Positions 21,540 to 33,590 of a stretch of 64,000 nucleotides of DNA are shown piece after piece. Each line of letters opens with the position of its first letter. Within the stretch, counting starts at the first letter, position 1. Below the pieces are notes generated by a model, which was given only the letters and a program-made list of their open reading frames with translations, was not told the origin of the DNA and made no database searches. The position numbers and the translations under genes are program-made. The stretch is from Bryum argenteum (taxonomy: Eukaryota; Streptophyta; Bryopsida; Bryales; Bryaceae): assembly GCA_037043015.1 (NCBI GenBank), contig CM073325.1, positions 9,465,001 through 9,529,000 on the forward strand, in the 5' to 3' direction.

Positions 21540-24476
21540 ATGGCTTCCAATCGAGGCAGCAAATTGCCTAAGCTTCCTGGCACTCTCTTCAAATACGGCA
21601 GCAAATCCATCCAGGTTGAGACTCTCGCGATTGACTTTGAGCCTTCCTTTTTCTGGATTGAATTTTGTTCGGTCGTTTATGAACCCTAATTCTCTTATTG
21701 GATTAGCTTGGTTTGTTGTTGTTGACTTTGGACAATTAAGAGCAGTGAGTGCGTCGTGCTGCTGTTGATTGCGTGTTTTTTACCAGCTCGTAACTCTTGA
21801 TTCTTTTTTTTATCAGCTTGTTGCAAGCAGTTAATATTGTTGTCGATTGAAGACTCTCGATTGACTTTGAGTCTCGCTTCCTGAATTGGGTGGTTCGCGA
21901 ACCCTGATTCTCTGTATGAATTAGGTCGGTTTGGAGATTACAAGCTGTTGATGAAGTTGAATTTGGACATTAAGAGCAGTGTGTGCTCTTGAATTGATTC
22001 TGCTGCTGTCATAGAAGTGTTTCTTTTCAGCTGGCAACTCCTGATTCTTTTTTTTTTCCATCAGACTGTTGCATCCATATTACAATTGTTGGTAAGTGAG
22101 GACTTTCGATTGACCTTTAGTCTTGCTTTCTGAATCGAAATCTGTTGGGTCGTTTACGAACTCTGATTCTTTTAGGGATTAGCTTGGTTCTGAAATTACA
22201 AGCTGAAGTTGACTGCGAACATGAAAAAGCAGTGTGTGCTCTTGATTCGATATTTGCTGCTGTTAATTGGTTCTCTCATAGAACAGTTTCTCTTCAGCTC
22301 AAAATTCTCTTATCTCGATTAGCTTGTTGCATTCAGTTTTTTGTGGTTTGAAGTCTCCCACAAACTTCCGCTCAACTTTGGGCCTCATCGGATTGTTTCG
22401 CTTCAACTCATTTCTTTTATTGGTTTGCCTTTTTCAGGAAATTACAAGTTGGTCCTGCTGTTTGTTTCTTGATTAGGGTGTCTGTTGGTTGGAGTCTTTC
22501 TTTACCTGAAATCGTTGTGATTGGCTTGTGACTGAAGGTTGCATTCAAGACAGGAAACTTCAAGCAGCAAGTGATCTTCATCGGAGGACTGACCGATGGA
22601 TTCTTTGCCACAGAGTGAGTGCTTTTTCACTTGTCATCAATCCTTTCATTAGAGATTGATCATGTCTGGGCACTGAATCGTTTGGATTGCAGCTACGTTG
22701 AGCCGCTTGCGAAAGCACTGGAAGCAGAGAAGTGGTCATTGGTGCAGCCACTCTTATCGTCTTCTTACATCGGATTCGGCACCACAAGCCTAAAAGAGGT
22801 AGCTTACTCCTCGAACCCTTTCACTCTTGCTTTTCAAAATGACGGTACTGATTGTCTGTTGAATGTGCAGGATGCGACAGATATTGAGCAGCTTCTTAAT
22901 TACTTGATCGACCAGGAAAACTCGGAGGGTTTCATTCTCGTTGGCCATAGCACAGGTTGCCAGGTAAAGCTTTCTGCACCCATCTCTTTTCGTGAGCATA
23001 CCTTAACTAACTACAGATTTCTTCTGCTTATCTTACAGATAGGCCCAAACGCACTTTAGCAATTTTTACACTTCCGCATCAATAGTTTGAGACTTTGTTC
23101 GTGGGATGTAACAGGATATTGTGAACTATTTGCGAACTGGTGGTCACTGTACGCGTGCAGTGAGGGGGGCTATACTACAAGTACGTTTTGCTCTTGAGCA
23201 TCAGAATTGTAAGGTGGAATTGTGCGCTTTGTTGTTCGAAGGCACGGGTTTGATGGTTAAGATTTGGTGCTTTTATTTCAGGCACCAGTGAGTGACAGGG
23301 AGTTCCGAGTAACGTTACCGGAGGTGCACCCTATGCTGGAACTGGCGGAGAAGATGGTCAAGGAGGGCAAAGGCGAGGAGCTGATGCCTCGAGACGCCAG
23401 TCCGGAGGCACCCATGACAGCATACAGGTACTACTGTCAGACAAATAAACAATAGCCCACAACCTCCATTACTCTCGTTTGCACTCTTAGCTTGATAATC
23501 CTTAAGTAGTATAAATGACTTCGATAATCCAATGAAAGGGTACTTAAGTGTTGACCAATGATGACAAAATCAATCAAATTGTCAAGTTATTGTGATGAAG
23601 TTGTTAGTTGTCATTCAAAAATTTACTCAATGTCAATGTGATCAATTAAAAAACAATTGTGTTGTACTTAGCTCTTAAGTATCATGTCTTATGTTGTGTG
23701 CTTGTGTCACCCTGTATGCTTACAAGCTCATAATTTCCCATTTTCCTAGCGAACGTTGTTCTTGTTCGTGTTCTAACCTACCTTTTACTTACGTACTACT
23801 TCCTAAGAATCCTTCAATCAAATTATAGATTAAGCGTATTGTTGATAATAAGAAGTGATGGCACCATATTGTTGACTTTATGCTGATCATATGCGTTACA
23901 GTTAGCATCAAGTATCAAGGTTTATGTTGAGAAACGTAACGATGTCAATGTACTGTGGCAATGACAGGTATCGATCACTCACTGCGAGAATGGCCGATGA
24001 CGACTTGTTCAGTTCAGATTTCACGGACGCGGAGCTGAAAGCGCGCCTGGGGCACATGTCTCGGGTACCTACTCAGGTAGAGATCCAACTTTTCTAGTTC
24101 CATTAGTCCAACTGGTGTATTCAGTGGTTCACGCAAAGTGGGTGCTCTTGTTTGCTCCAGGTAATGTTCTCAATGTCGGACGAGTTCGTGCCGGAGCATG
24201 TAGACAAAGTCAAACTCATCAAACGGTAAGCTCGTCACTCCCACTTTGCTCAAATTGATTCATTCATCCACTACCGATCCATGCAACTATGTCGGCAGGT
24301 TGTGACATTCAAGGATTCTGTGATGCAGGCTTTGTGATGCGATGGGAGGAGCAGAGAAGATGGCGATTCCATATGGAAACCACAGCTTGTCAAACCGTGT
24401 AGAGGAAGCTGTGAAGGCCATGATCACTTTCATTAAGAAGGGTGGACCGAAAGGGTGGGACGATCCCTGGGGCTGA
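21540..24476 (+). CDS. Alpha/beta-hydrolase, DUF1749/UPF0613 type
   Basis: Nine exons were placed by GT-AG sites and frame continuity: 21540-21614, 22538-22614, 22693-22798, 22871-22963, 23115-23180, 23282-23427, 23968-24076, 24161-24225 and 24329-24476. They give 294 residues with no internal stop. The nucleophile elbow is GHSTG (Ser113). The likely acid is Asp231 in FSMSDEFVP, and the likely base is His264 in GNHSLSN. An early GGLTDGFF strand and the block AYRYRSLTARMADDD fit the DUF1749 family. It is a soluble hydrolase fold with complete catalytic residues; the substrate is unknown. It ends KGWDDPWG. No transit peptide is evident. Intron 1 (923 bp) is made largely of tandem repeats. Intron 6 (23428-23967) is the next longest. 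Confidence 0.88.
21621..22350 (+). repeat. Three-unit tandem repeat forming intron 1 of the hydrolase gene
   Basis: Units start at about 21621, 21853 and 22102 (spacing about 232 and 249 bp). Each runs CTCTCGATTGACTTTGAG, a GAACCCTGATTCT block, a TTAGCTTGGTTT-like block, AAGAGCAGTGTGTGCTCTTGA and a T-rich segment before cagctcg. A weaker fourth unit may start near 22355. The first unit starts within 10 bases of the exon 1 donor. Confidence 0.8.
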
Positions 24477-26387
24477 GTCATGTTGTTGTTGTCCCATTCT
24501 TAAATCATGTACATGCTGCATTGAGGTAATGTAAAATGTTCCGTTTATGAATCTTACCATGGTTTTTCATTCCTTGTCTGGTTTGCATGGAGTTCGACAT
24601 TTCTGAATTGCCAAACCTCCAAATAGGAAAGAAGATACTGTACCTTGCAGTTTCTGTTTCTGTACAGTAGTGCAATTCGTATGGCTTTGTCAACATTAAT
24701 AATCTGCAGTGCCAGTTGAGAATGCCTGTTGCTTTTGTGAGCAATATTAGAAGCCATTTTTTTTTAGCGATTTTTGCATTGCAATCTAGAATGAAGTTTC
24801 GAAAGGGGACAGTTTTGGAAGAAACGTGTACAAAAGCTCTTAGAAGGCTACCTTACATCCCATAAACAGAGACACGGGTTCAGATTTATTATGTCCAAGC
24901 TACGTAGAAATGATGTTTGTACTTGATGTCATGGTTCTTGTAGTTTATGTGCTTGTGATATGAGTGCTTGTGATATGAGGATCAACATTCGATATGAGGA
25001 TCAACTTTCGATATGAGGATCATAACCTCCGTGTCTGTAAACCTTATCAGTTTTTGATCTGATGGTCATAGCCTCTTGTCAAGTATGATTGGTTGTTGCC
25101 ATGGATATATTGTCAAATTTTGTATACTTAAGTAGGTCACTACAAAACATTTTAAAAGTTTCTATAATTAGGTCACTTCTGTAATTTTTGGTGATTTGAG
25201 AGCCATAAATACTTCTAAATTCAAGATGTGAGGTAGTTATGGGCTCTATTCTAGTGTAAGGAGTTTGGTTTTAAACTAACTATCCATTGTATATTTTGGG
25301 ACAATATTCACTACTACAAGATTATTATTTAAGCTTAGATTTTTTTTGATGACTAGCTTCTAAACGACAGTGTTCATGAGACAAAGGTGAACAACTTCCT
25401 AGTCGGTAATTATTTGATTGCAAATGGTTTGTTGATAGATTTTCACTTCAAAATAAAAATGATGAGATTTCAGTACAAACACATTATTATCTCACAATCT
25501 ATGGGCCTCAAGACTCATATTTTGATTCACATAACCTACAATAAGTACATTACAAGATTACACAGTTGAGATCTAAATAAGTTACCATCATCTTGATTTG
25601 TAACACTTTTTAGAAAAATGTGTTTTTAGTCTAACAAAAGCCAAGGACATTTAAGGTATATACACTTCCCACCTCAAAATCCATCAACACAATGATAGCT
25701 CCTCCTACAAAACTAATGTAACTACGGCCCACTTTTTCATTGCTTTCTTAACACTTGCTTTGGTTTCACTACCTCCATTTTCAACTTTTGCTATGATAGT
25801 CAATCAAATCAAAATAAAAAGACATAACACAAACATCAAAAAAGAAACAAAAAGCTATTGTCCAGGTGAAGAGAAAAGTGAACCATACAAAATGTGCCAT
25901 GGGCAACAAAAGTTAACCAAGCAGCAATATCTAGAGAGTGCAACTCACAAAGCACAAAACTTCAAGGAGCTTTTCAATATGCACATGGCAGAGCACAAAA
26001 CTTTAAGGAGCTTTTCAATATGCACATGGCAGTCCTGAGAGCACTTCAGGCATGCACCAATCAAGGTGAAAAGTTTTCTCAATTAAATTGCAACATAATA
26101 AAAACCACTTCACACAAGGATAAGTGCAGTAGCATCTTTCAGCTAAAGCCTCTACCCCTCTAAAGAAGAAAAAAGAATCAATCATCAATCTAGAAAAAGA
26201 AAAAGAGGTCGAAATAAATTTATGCTCTTTTGCATTGTACCTTAAGAAGAATGGATGGAGGAAACAGCCCAAGCTATCCTTACAAGACTGACCTCAGATT
26301 TTTTATAAAAATTTATGCTAAACATTAAACAGGAGGAGGGAGGCATGAAGGTAAAATTTTCTTTTGCTTTCATGTCCACAAGAACGA
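24477..26387. other. Intergenic between convergent genes
   Basis: It holds the hydrolase 3' UTR, a roughly 20-bp tandem repeat (GATATGAGGATCAACNTTC, three units at about 24955-25022) and a 42-bp tandem duplication (about 25955-26032) that creates two similar peptide frames. No other gene was seen; much of it is AT-rich. Confidence 0.5.
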
Positions 26388-27669
26388 CTACGATATATGC
26401 ACATTGCCATCCTGTGTGTGCACAGGACCTTTCAATTTCACAGGTCTTGTATATCTTACTGCTTCCAGCATCGTCGTTGCATTCAAGTCCCGAGCTTCTG
26501 GTGCTACCTCCCTCAAAAACTCTTGCGCCACATCTCCATCATCGTCTGCTCGCAGCTCCTTCGCATACCATGTCAATCCCTGCACACCATCTCGATCCCA
26601 ATTCTGTCATCAGCTTCGTAGAATGTGTACAATGCAAGTGTCTTCCGAACATGTGACTAGTAAAGGATCATAAGTGCAAATTCAGGAGGGTTCGCATGCA
26701 ATTGAGATATGAAAGATATCTATCTTTCAGTCGGAAGCTACAGAACAGCTGTAAGCTTTTCTTTGAAAAGGATTTTTCCCGGACTGTGTTACTACCCTAG
26801 TATTGAGACGATTCGAAAGTATGTCAAGAGGATTCACAATAATGAGAGCTTCAGACCTATGCCTGAGACAGGGGATGAAAGTCATAGATACTTGAAGATG
26901 AAAGGGTAATCTAAACTCCAATACTTCACCACTAGTACAAATGACTGGAAAGCCTCTCAGAAATGGAGAAGAGAGAAATTCTATCTTGAATTCAAAACTA
27001 AAAGCTACGTGCCACCGGGAAGCTATTGAGATGGATCTTCAAACTCCAATTATTCACCATAATTATGGATATCAGAGTGTTGGAGATGGAGACGGAGAGG
27101 ATTTCTATTTTTAAGACTGGAACCTACGAACCAGCTGAGAGCCAACCTCTACAGAAGGTGGAGATGGATTTAACCACACGACCTATCAATATTAATGTCA
27201 AGATGAATTCACGAACCGATTTCATCATGCTTGAAGAAATCTAATGCATCTACAGATGCAAACTGCAAAATCGTCTCATGCAATTGACCTATTAATCTTA
27301 AAACCTTCACTCCGACAATTCGTGTCATAGGTCATGCCGAATCCATTGAACCGACTCAACAATCTGTATGCATAAGTGGAGAGGACTTATGGAACCTCCG
27401 GCAATTGTGCGTTTTTGCACATGCAATAGAATGAAGCTACTCACCTGCACTCCGCCGTTTCCATTGCATTGCGTGACAACAGGAGCGTAGACAACAGGGT
27501 CGGCCGGAACAGCAACTTTGACACTGAACCCTCCTGTAGGTTTTTGTTGGTGGGGAGTAGGAATAGGCGACTTCTTCAGTTGCTCCGGCGCTTGCTTCTC
27601 CCTCTCATCCTTCTTGTTGTTGTGACTATGCGAGAATCCACCAAAAATCTTCCGAAAAATCCCCGCCAT
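26388..27669 (-). CDS. Small conserved plant protein of unknown function
   Basis: Two exons on the minus strand, 27669-27445 and 26579-26388, joined in phase 0 (donor GTGCAG|GTGAGT, acceptor gtgtgcag), encode 138 residues. The N-terminus MAGIFRKIFGGF is a short amphipathic stretch followed by a charged, Pro/Lys-rich region. The second exon carries the conserved-looking block GLTWYAKELRADDDGDVAQE followed by FLREVAP. I recall this tryptophan-plus-acidic pattern from uncharacterised plant proteins, but I have no function for it. The C-terminal end is less certain: a possible donor (GAAGCA|GTAAGA, at about 26462) could splice to an exon that I did not find. Confidence 0.65.
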
Positions 27670-28260
27670 CTCTCTACCCTATCAAAACCCACCTCAAATT
27701 CGCAACACCAACGGATAAATCCTACACCATCCACAATCCGAATTCAAGCGCCGAAACCCTAATTCTCTCCCCGATCTACCCGCATCCTAAAACCCTTCGG
27801 CGAGAGATGGGGTTGTGTCCGGAGGCGCAAAACAAGCGACTGAGTGCGAGATCCCTGAGTGGAGAGAGTGAAGAGCGAGATGGGTTGCTTGTTTGAGGGT
27901 TAAGAGAGGAATTCGCTAAGGGACACGCCCGCGGGTTAGAATGGAAGTTGCGAGAAGGAGTGTGTTCGACTAATGCGCGAGGGCGATGGCGATGGGCGAG
28001 CATGGGGAGGTGTGCCTTTGCGAAGACGGAGGGAGGGAGGGAGGGAGGGAGGAAGTGGACGGGAGAGAAGACTGGTGAGAGAGACGACTTGATAATATTC
28101 CCTTTTCACACGGGCGAGTCCGGACTGGATAATATTCGCTTTCACACGGACCGTATCGTTCGATTGCCTATGATTGCCACCCTGGCAATTGGACCATGAT
28201 TCCGCCACGTGGGCTAGGAGCTTATTGTGCCCGATGGACGTGACCTGGCACCTTCCTTTG
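27670..28260 (-). promoter_or_regulatory. Leader and upstream region of the minus-strand small gene
   Basis: GC-richer than its surroundings, with a GAGG microsatellite (about 28028-28050). Open frames on both strands here are probably non-coding. No partner gene is seen on the other side. Confidence 0.4.
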
Positions 28261-30787
28261 GGTTGTGAAGCCTATTTCCGTCACTCCCAACCACACTCTT
28301 TAGTGTTTAACAAAAGTATGAAATAAGACAATTTTTTGTTATTCGGTGATAATTATTTTGTCAATATGAGCATAACAATATGTGCTATTTATATGGGGAA
28401 GTTAAGTGTAAAAGTTAAATGTAAAAGTTAAATGTAAGTGTAGCATGTAAAAGTAAGAAACTATGACATTTTGATAAATAATAAGAAACTATGACATTTC
28501 TTACCTTTCATCAAAGGTAAGAAACTATGACATTTTGATATCAAGAGATTTTTTTAGTTGAATAGAACGAAGAGTACAAATTATACGGTTGAATAGCCTA
28601 TTTCCGAGCACCTTTCTAAAACCGAACTCTACAGGCCCATATTAAACCGAGCATCCCACCACCCAAAGTGGAGCTCATTAATAACTTGCCTCTTGCACAA
28701 ATGTCATGTGCTTTGGTTCTTGTCTACATGTGGGTTGGTGTGTGATGGACATTAAGGAATGAAACGCACGGTTTAATGCCCCACCTATGCCCCATTATAG
28801 GGGTCTAGTTGTCTCCCACTTTGGAAATTTATAATAAATGGAGAATAATTAAGAAAATTATGATTCAACTTGGACTAATTTTTTACTGTATTTGCTAATC
28901 TGAGAGAAAAAGGTCATGTTCTAATTTTATGAGGAACTACAAGAACCCCTTAAATGCTCGGGAGATAAGCAGATTAACCTTACTACTTATTGTATCAAAC
29001 ATTTTACTTTTAATGCTTTTTTTTGTTATCAAGTCGGATCCTTGTTAAGATATTATCCAGTCACTCACTAGAACCTTATCTTAAACCTATTAGTATCTAC
29101 TTTATTGGTCCTTATCTTGATAACAAGTCTATTACTTCATTTAGATGATTTGTGGTTAAGTTGTTCTATTTGTACAACATGTATAGATGGTGATATGGAG
29201 CTCTTTGCTCATCATTTTGATTCCTCCGTGCTCATTTTTTGTGTTCTTTCTTTCTTCTCCTTCTCAACAACCACCAAAGGTCCAAGGGGGTAGAAAGCAT
29301 CAACTTTTCACCCAAAATGAATGATTTTGTTGGTTTTTATGAGATGCTTTAAGAATCTAGAATTGTAGGATCTTGTAGACTTCTCGTACATAAATACTAT
29401 CTCATATTTTTATTGCGTATGAATTGAGAGATCCCAAAATATATTTAAAAATAGGCAATAAAAGAAAAATTTGGGCAACTGGCTGTGAGCAAGTATTACA
29501 ACTTCATACGTTGTCAAAAGCGCAACCTCTTAGAAATTCATTGCAGACCATAACTATCTACTATAATCATATCACCTTAATATACTTTGAGGTTTACAGA
29601 ATCATTTAAAAGGCTTGCATTAGGCAGTGATACATAAAAACTAGATTTTTGTATTAAAATTAAAGACCATTATATAGGCAAATTCTTTATGAAATTTTTT
29701 AAAGGAACTTTTTATTTGACTTTCTTTCTAATAGAGAGTGAAAAGCGACCATACGGTACTACAATCTATATAACAGCTCTTTGATACTAAAGATAGAATA
29801 ATCTTTTTTGATTAATTCTAGAAGAGATTAACAAAAGGTATCATGGGTGACCCCCCATCCTACTTGTCCTTGTAAGAAAATAATCTAATAAGAAAATAGA
29901 ATTGCTTGCCCAACTCACTCTAAAGCTCAATTGAAGCTACTTATAAAAATTTCTTGCCATATTTGTATTTGGAGGTTCTATAGAAACATAACTATAAATC
30001 TTAATGAACTATTGTAAGGTGCATATCACATTTGGCTTACTAGAATTTCAATGAAAAGTTTTAATTTTCAAGAATATGTGATAAACGCTCGTAATAGACT
30101 TTCAAAGTTTTGTATCGACTACAAGATAGTAAATTGGGAGCTTAGGGGTCAAACTTAAGAAGGGTGCCGAAGCAAAACAAGAGAACAAACCCTAGGTAAG
30201 GTATACAAGACTTTAAGTTTTTCTTTTTAAAACATCACAAATCTTGGTCACACTCCAAAAGGCTTCAATTTATGTACATCTATTTTTTTTGAATTATGCA
30301 TGAAGCAACAATTTCCATGCATTGCTAAGGGCTACTTCACATGAGAAATCAAACCCTTCATAGGGCTAAAGGAGGGCAAATTCCTTGGATGTTACTGGTC
30401 CGTTTCTTAGAATTGGCCGCGAGGGCCTTACATTGAAGGCACAACAAAAAAAAAATTAATAAATTGTATTTTAATGAATGGACAACATGGTATGACACAA
30501 CCCACACTCCAAAAATTGGAAGTTACAAGAATTGTAGGTCAATTCATGATCATACCGTTGTTGCTTAATTTCATTCCGAAAGTACGCTAAAACATCAACA
30601 AATCAAAAGCATCTAAAATTCTCAATAAAACCACCAACCTTGTCTTTTCTTTTACAAGGGGACCCCAAGGGCTATGCACATGGAGGAATTGACCGCTTCC
30701 ATCAATTTCTTAACTATTCTCATCACTACCCGTGCCCCGCGTATAACCTCAAAATCTGGGTGAATTGACTTCGAGATTTGATGTGCT
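28261..30787. other. Long AT-rich spacer
   Basis: No gene was found. Local repeats occur: AAGTTAAATGTAA units at about 28397-28440, and the phrase AAGAAACTATGACATTT three times between 28453 and 28540. The rest shows no clear structure. Confidence 0.5.
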
Positions 30788-30935
30788 CAACTCCCCATGT
30801 AAAGAGTCCATTCAACTCCCCATGTGAAGAGTCCATTCAACTCCCTATGTAAAGAGTCATTCAACTCCCTATGTAAAGAGTCATTCAACTCCCTATGTAA
30901 AGAGTCATTCAACTCCCTATGTAAAGAGTCCATTC
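30788..30935 (+). repeat. Minisatellite, 24-25-bp unit, six copies
   Basis: Consecutive units read CAACTCCCTATGTAAAGAGT plus CATT or CCATT. The first two have CAACTCCCCATG. The unit is derived from one segment of dispersed repeat R1 (ACTCCCCAT, then taaag). No spacers are present, so it is not a CRISPR array. Confidence 0.85.
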
Positions 30936-31670
30936 AACTCGTATAATGTTGAATCTTTTCAGTTTACCTATACCAAATCTTCAAACCACCATCACAAGCT
31001 CGGGTTTAGACCAAAAAGACTAATTCCAACTAGTTTCACACATAAAACAAATCAATAATAAAAATACAAACTACCATTTTCATTGAACAAAACAAAGGCC
31101 AATGCAACTTTTGAGTCAGGTCCAACATCTGACAAACTCAATAACCTTATTCCTTTGACATTTTGGCCCTACATGACTTGGAGTGTGTGAGCACTACCTT
31201 ACAATCAATCTCTAGATAAAAGGACAAGTATTTTTTTATTCTAGTGGAAGTAATGCCAACAACAATGACAAAAACAATCATAGAATTCGGACACATGTGT
31301 TGTTTTTCTTATATTTATTTTTTTGTCTTCCATGTAAGCCCACACTAATTCCATGGACCAATTTGTCCATGGGTTATGGAAACTCATGCATGCATGGGAC
31401 TTGAACTTGAATCATAGAGGCCCATGCACATGATGGATCTCTTTGAGCGATTTATTTGATTGAAAAAATTTCCGGGGTTGTTGTACTCGACCACAATGGA
31501 GGGACGGAGTCCGTGATGCGCATCGCAAATGATTGAAATTGGCCCCCGATGAGGATTGGATTGTACCTTCAAGCGGAGGGGGCGTAGAAAATTTTTGGCA
31601 GTTGAAATGAAACAACATGGCAGTTCTTTTACCATGCGGTCAAATGAAAAAATAAAAATGATTAAATAAA
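30936..31670. other. Spacer, nothing recognised
   Basis: Frames on the minus strand at 31384-31857 are only partly explained, by the FRO fragment that follows. Otherwise I see no gene. Confidence 0.4.
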
Positions 31671-31674
31671 TGCT

Positions 31675-31913
31675 AATCACATTCCTAATACCATCGAGGA
31701 TGTAGCTAATTTTATTTATGAAATTTGAGTTCACGGTAAATTTACCAACACTACCATATAGTGCTATAGATATTATTCTACAATGAAAAACTACCGGAAT
31801 GGAAATTGATGATTTGAGCTTGTTGATAATCGTTGGACTTGTGATTGCGGCACTCATTTGCTACATTCAGCAAGAGAGGTTCATGACCGGAAACTAGAAC
31901 CCCAACATTCTCA
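31675..31913 (-). pseudogene. Duplicated 3' fragment of the FRO pseudogene
   Basis: On the minus strand this encodes the last about 40 residues of the FRO relic (VGVLVSGHEPLLLNVANEC onwards, ending GSFSL). It continues into about 110 bp that match the sequence just downstream of the FRO relic's stop codon near 19870-19975. It differs from the first copy at several bases. The copied segment has no other FRO domains. Confidence 0.85.
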
Positions 31914-32119
31914 TGCCTCAAGAAAATGTATGGTAGTAATACGAGATAACCATATACTAAAATAATTGGAACCATTTTATATCCAATGAACAACATGGTA
32001 TGCAAATGACACCGTGTAGTGGACATCCACATATGAAATTAAAGAACTCAAATTCTTCAAACGGAATATTTAGTGTTTTTGGATACATGTATAAACACTA
32101 CAAGCTACCGAAACTGAGC

Positions 32120-32345
32120 CTTTGGAGATTAGGGACGCTTTACATGGGGAGTCAAGGCCAACAAATGTCCATGCCAATTCACTTACATTTCCTGCCCAAT
32201 TGGCTCCATTGGAGAACACATTAAACAAGTCATAAAGTGGGGGCCAATACCCCCATGTGTAAAGCCCTTGAGGTCGATTTCTAGAAGAAAAAACAAGGCC
32301 ATGGGGCCAATTTGTATTATTAGCTACATTCCATGCTTTTGATTT
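32120..32345 (-). repeat. Dispersed repeat R1, copy 2
   Basis: Inverted match to 6494-6735 with the same order of blocks (GGGGAGTCAAGGCCAACAAA, CCAATTGGCTCCAT, GTGTAAAGCC, ACAAGGCCATGGGGCCAAT). A short related piece (CCTTGACTCCCCATGTAAAG) lies at 32502-32521. Confidence 0.65.
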
Positions 32346-32907
32346 GTTCACATTAGAATATTTTAGTGAAATGATGATCTTGTATTGAAATCAAGCATGG
32401 CCATGAATCGGCCTTCCATTCTTGTATCTCCCAACTTCTGGAGCGCAGGCCGTGGCATAACTTGTTCTCACCCATTATAGTATAATTTCAGAAAAGTGGC
32501 CTTGACTCCCCATGTAAAGCTCCTGGGGCGAGTTTCAAGAATTGGACCAATCACAAGAGAATTTTTGCCTATGAATAGGCCTTGTCAATGGGTTGGCCCC
32601 TCGTGCAAAGCGGCTCTTAGATGTAACCTAACATCTCTATCTAGGCCCAACTGCCCAAGAGAGAGAAAGACGAAAGGGGTGTACACAAAGGAAAAGCATG
32701 ATTGTGGCAACATGTGAAGGCCATCATAAAGATCACAACTACCCCAGTTGCAGGTGACGCCCCCTACAAGGAGCTCGAGTAGCCATTACAATATGTTTTC
32801 TCCACTCCGCAACCCCCCGTTCAGTTCATCACAACTGCTGCGTGCTTAAAATCTTTCCTTTTTTCCCGGTCATACTTGTTACTCCGTTGTAAGTTTGGTC
32901 GAAAGAA
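32346..32907 (+). promoter_or_regulatory. Upstream region of the S1/P1 nuclease gene
   Basis: No gene. It includes a small R1-related piece near 32502. Promoter elements could not be assigned with confidence. Confidence 0.4.
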
Positions 32908-33558
32908 ATGATGTTGGCCGCAGCGGCGGGAGTGGTGTCGCTGTTTTTGCAGTTTAATTTTCATGTCCAACATGCTGTTGCGTGGGGAGCTGATGGCCAT
33001 CAAATCACCTGCCTCATTGCCGAGGTAAATTTTTTTTAGACTTTTGACTTATTCTCCAAAATATGTACGAGAATTAACAAAATGGTTCATGTGCATGCTT
33101 TCCATAGGGAAAATGTGAGATCTTGACATTGTTCGATGCTATTTTTTTTTTTCCAAGCATTGTGAAAATCAACGTAAGTGACTTTTTCTTATGATTTGGT
33201 GGCGGTTGTGCAAACAAAAGACTCCAAGAATGTTTTAGATGCTTTAGAAAGAAGGAACAATGTTTTGATGGAGTATTCAACTTCATTCTAGAGACGCTAT
33301 GTTGTGGCAAGACTTGAAGGAACCGCTATGCTTCTTGTAGAATTCATTGGGACTCTCAAACTAACAAACTTGCGATTCACTTGTTGGTGGGCTTTCAAAT
33401 ACTTATAGTGATCATAGACCTGATCATGGTGTAAGAAACAAGTCTATTCCGGAAAAGGGGTGAGTAGTCTTGTACCAATGGACCAAGTGGGCACTGGCTC
33501 ATTGTCAAGAAGAACAGACACTTAATTCACGCCGGCCTCAAAAGAGGACTGGAGTTCA

Positions 33559-33590
<32 letters not shown>

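Noticed and set aside
26462..26468. Donor splitting the last exon of the small minus-strand gene
   Set aside because: A GTAAGA motif is present, but the frame continues sensibly to a stop and I found no convincing following exon. It is noted as an uncertainty only.
27890..27900. GAGGGTTAAG as another TTAA element end
   Set aside because: No matching CCC-type partner end with TTAA was found nearby.
30788..30935. CRISPR-like array
   Set aside because: The units are directly adjacent with no unique spacers, and the sequence is plant nuclear DNA.
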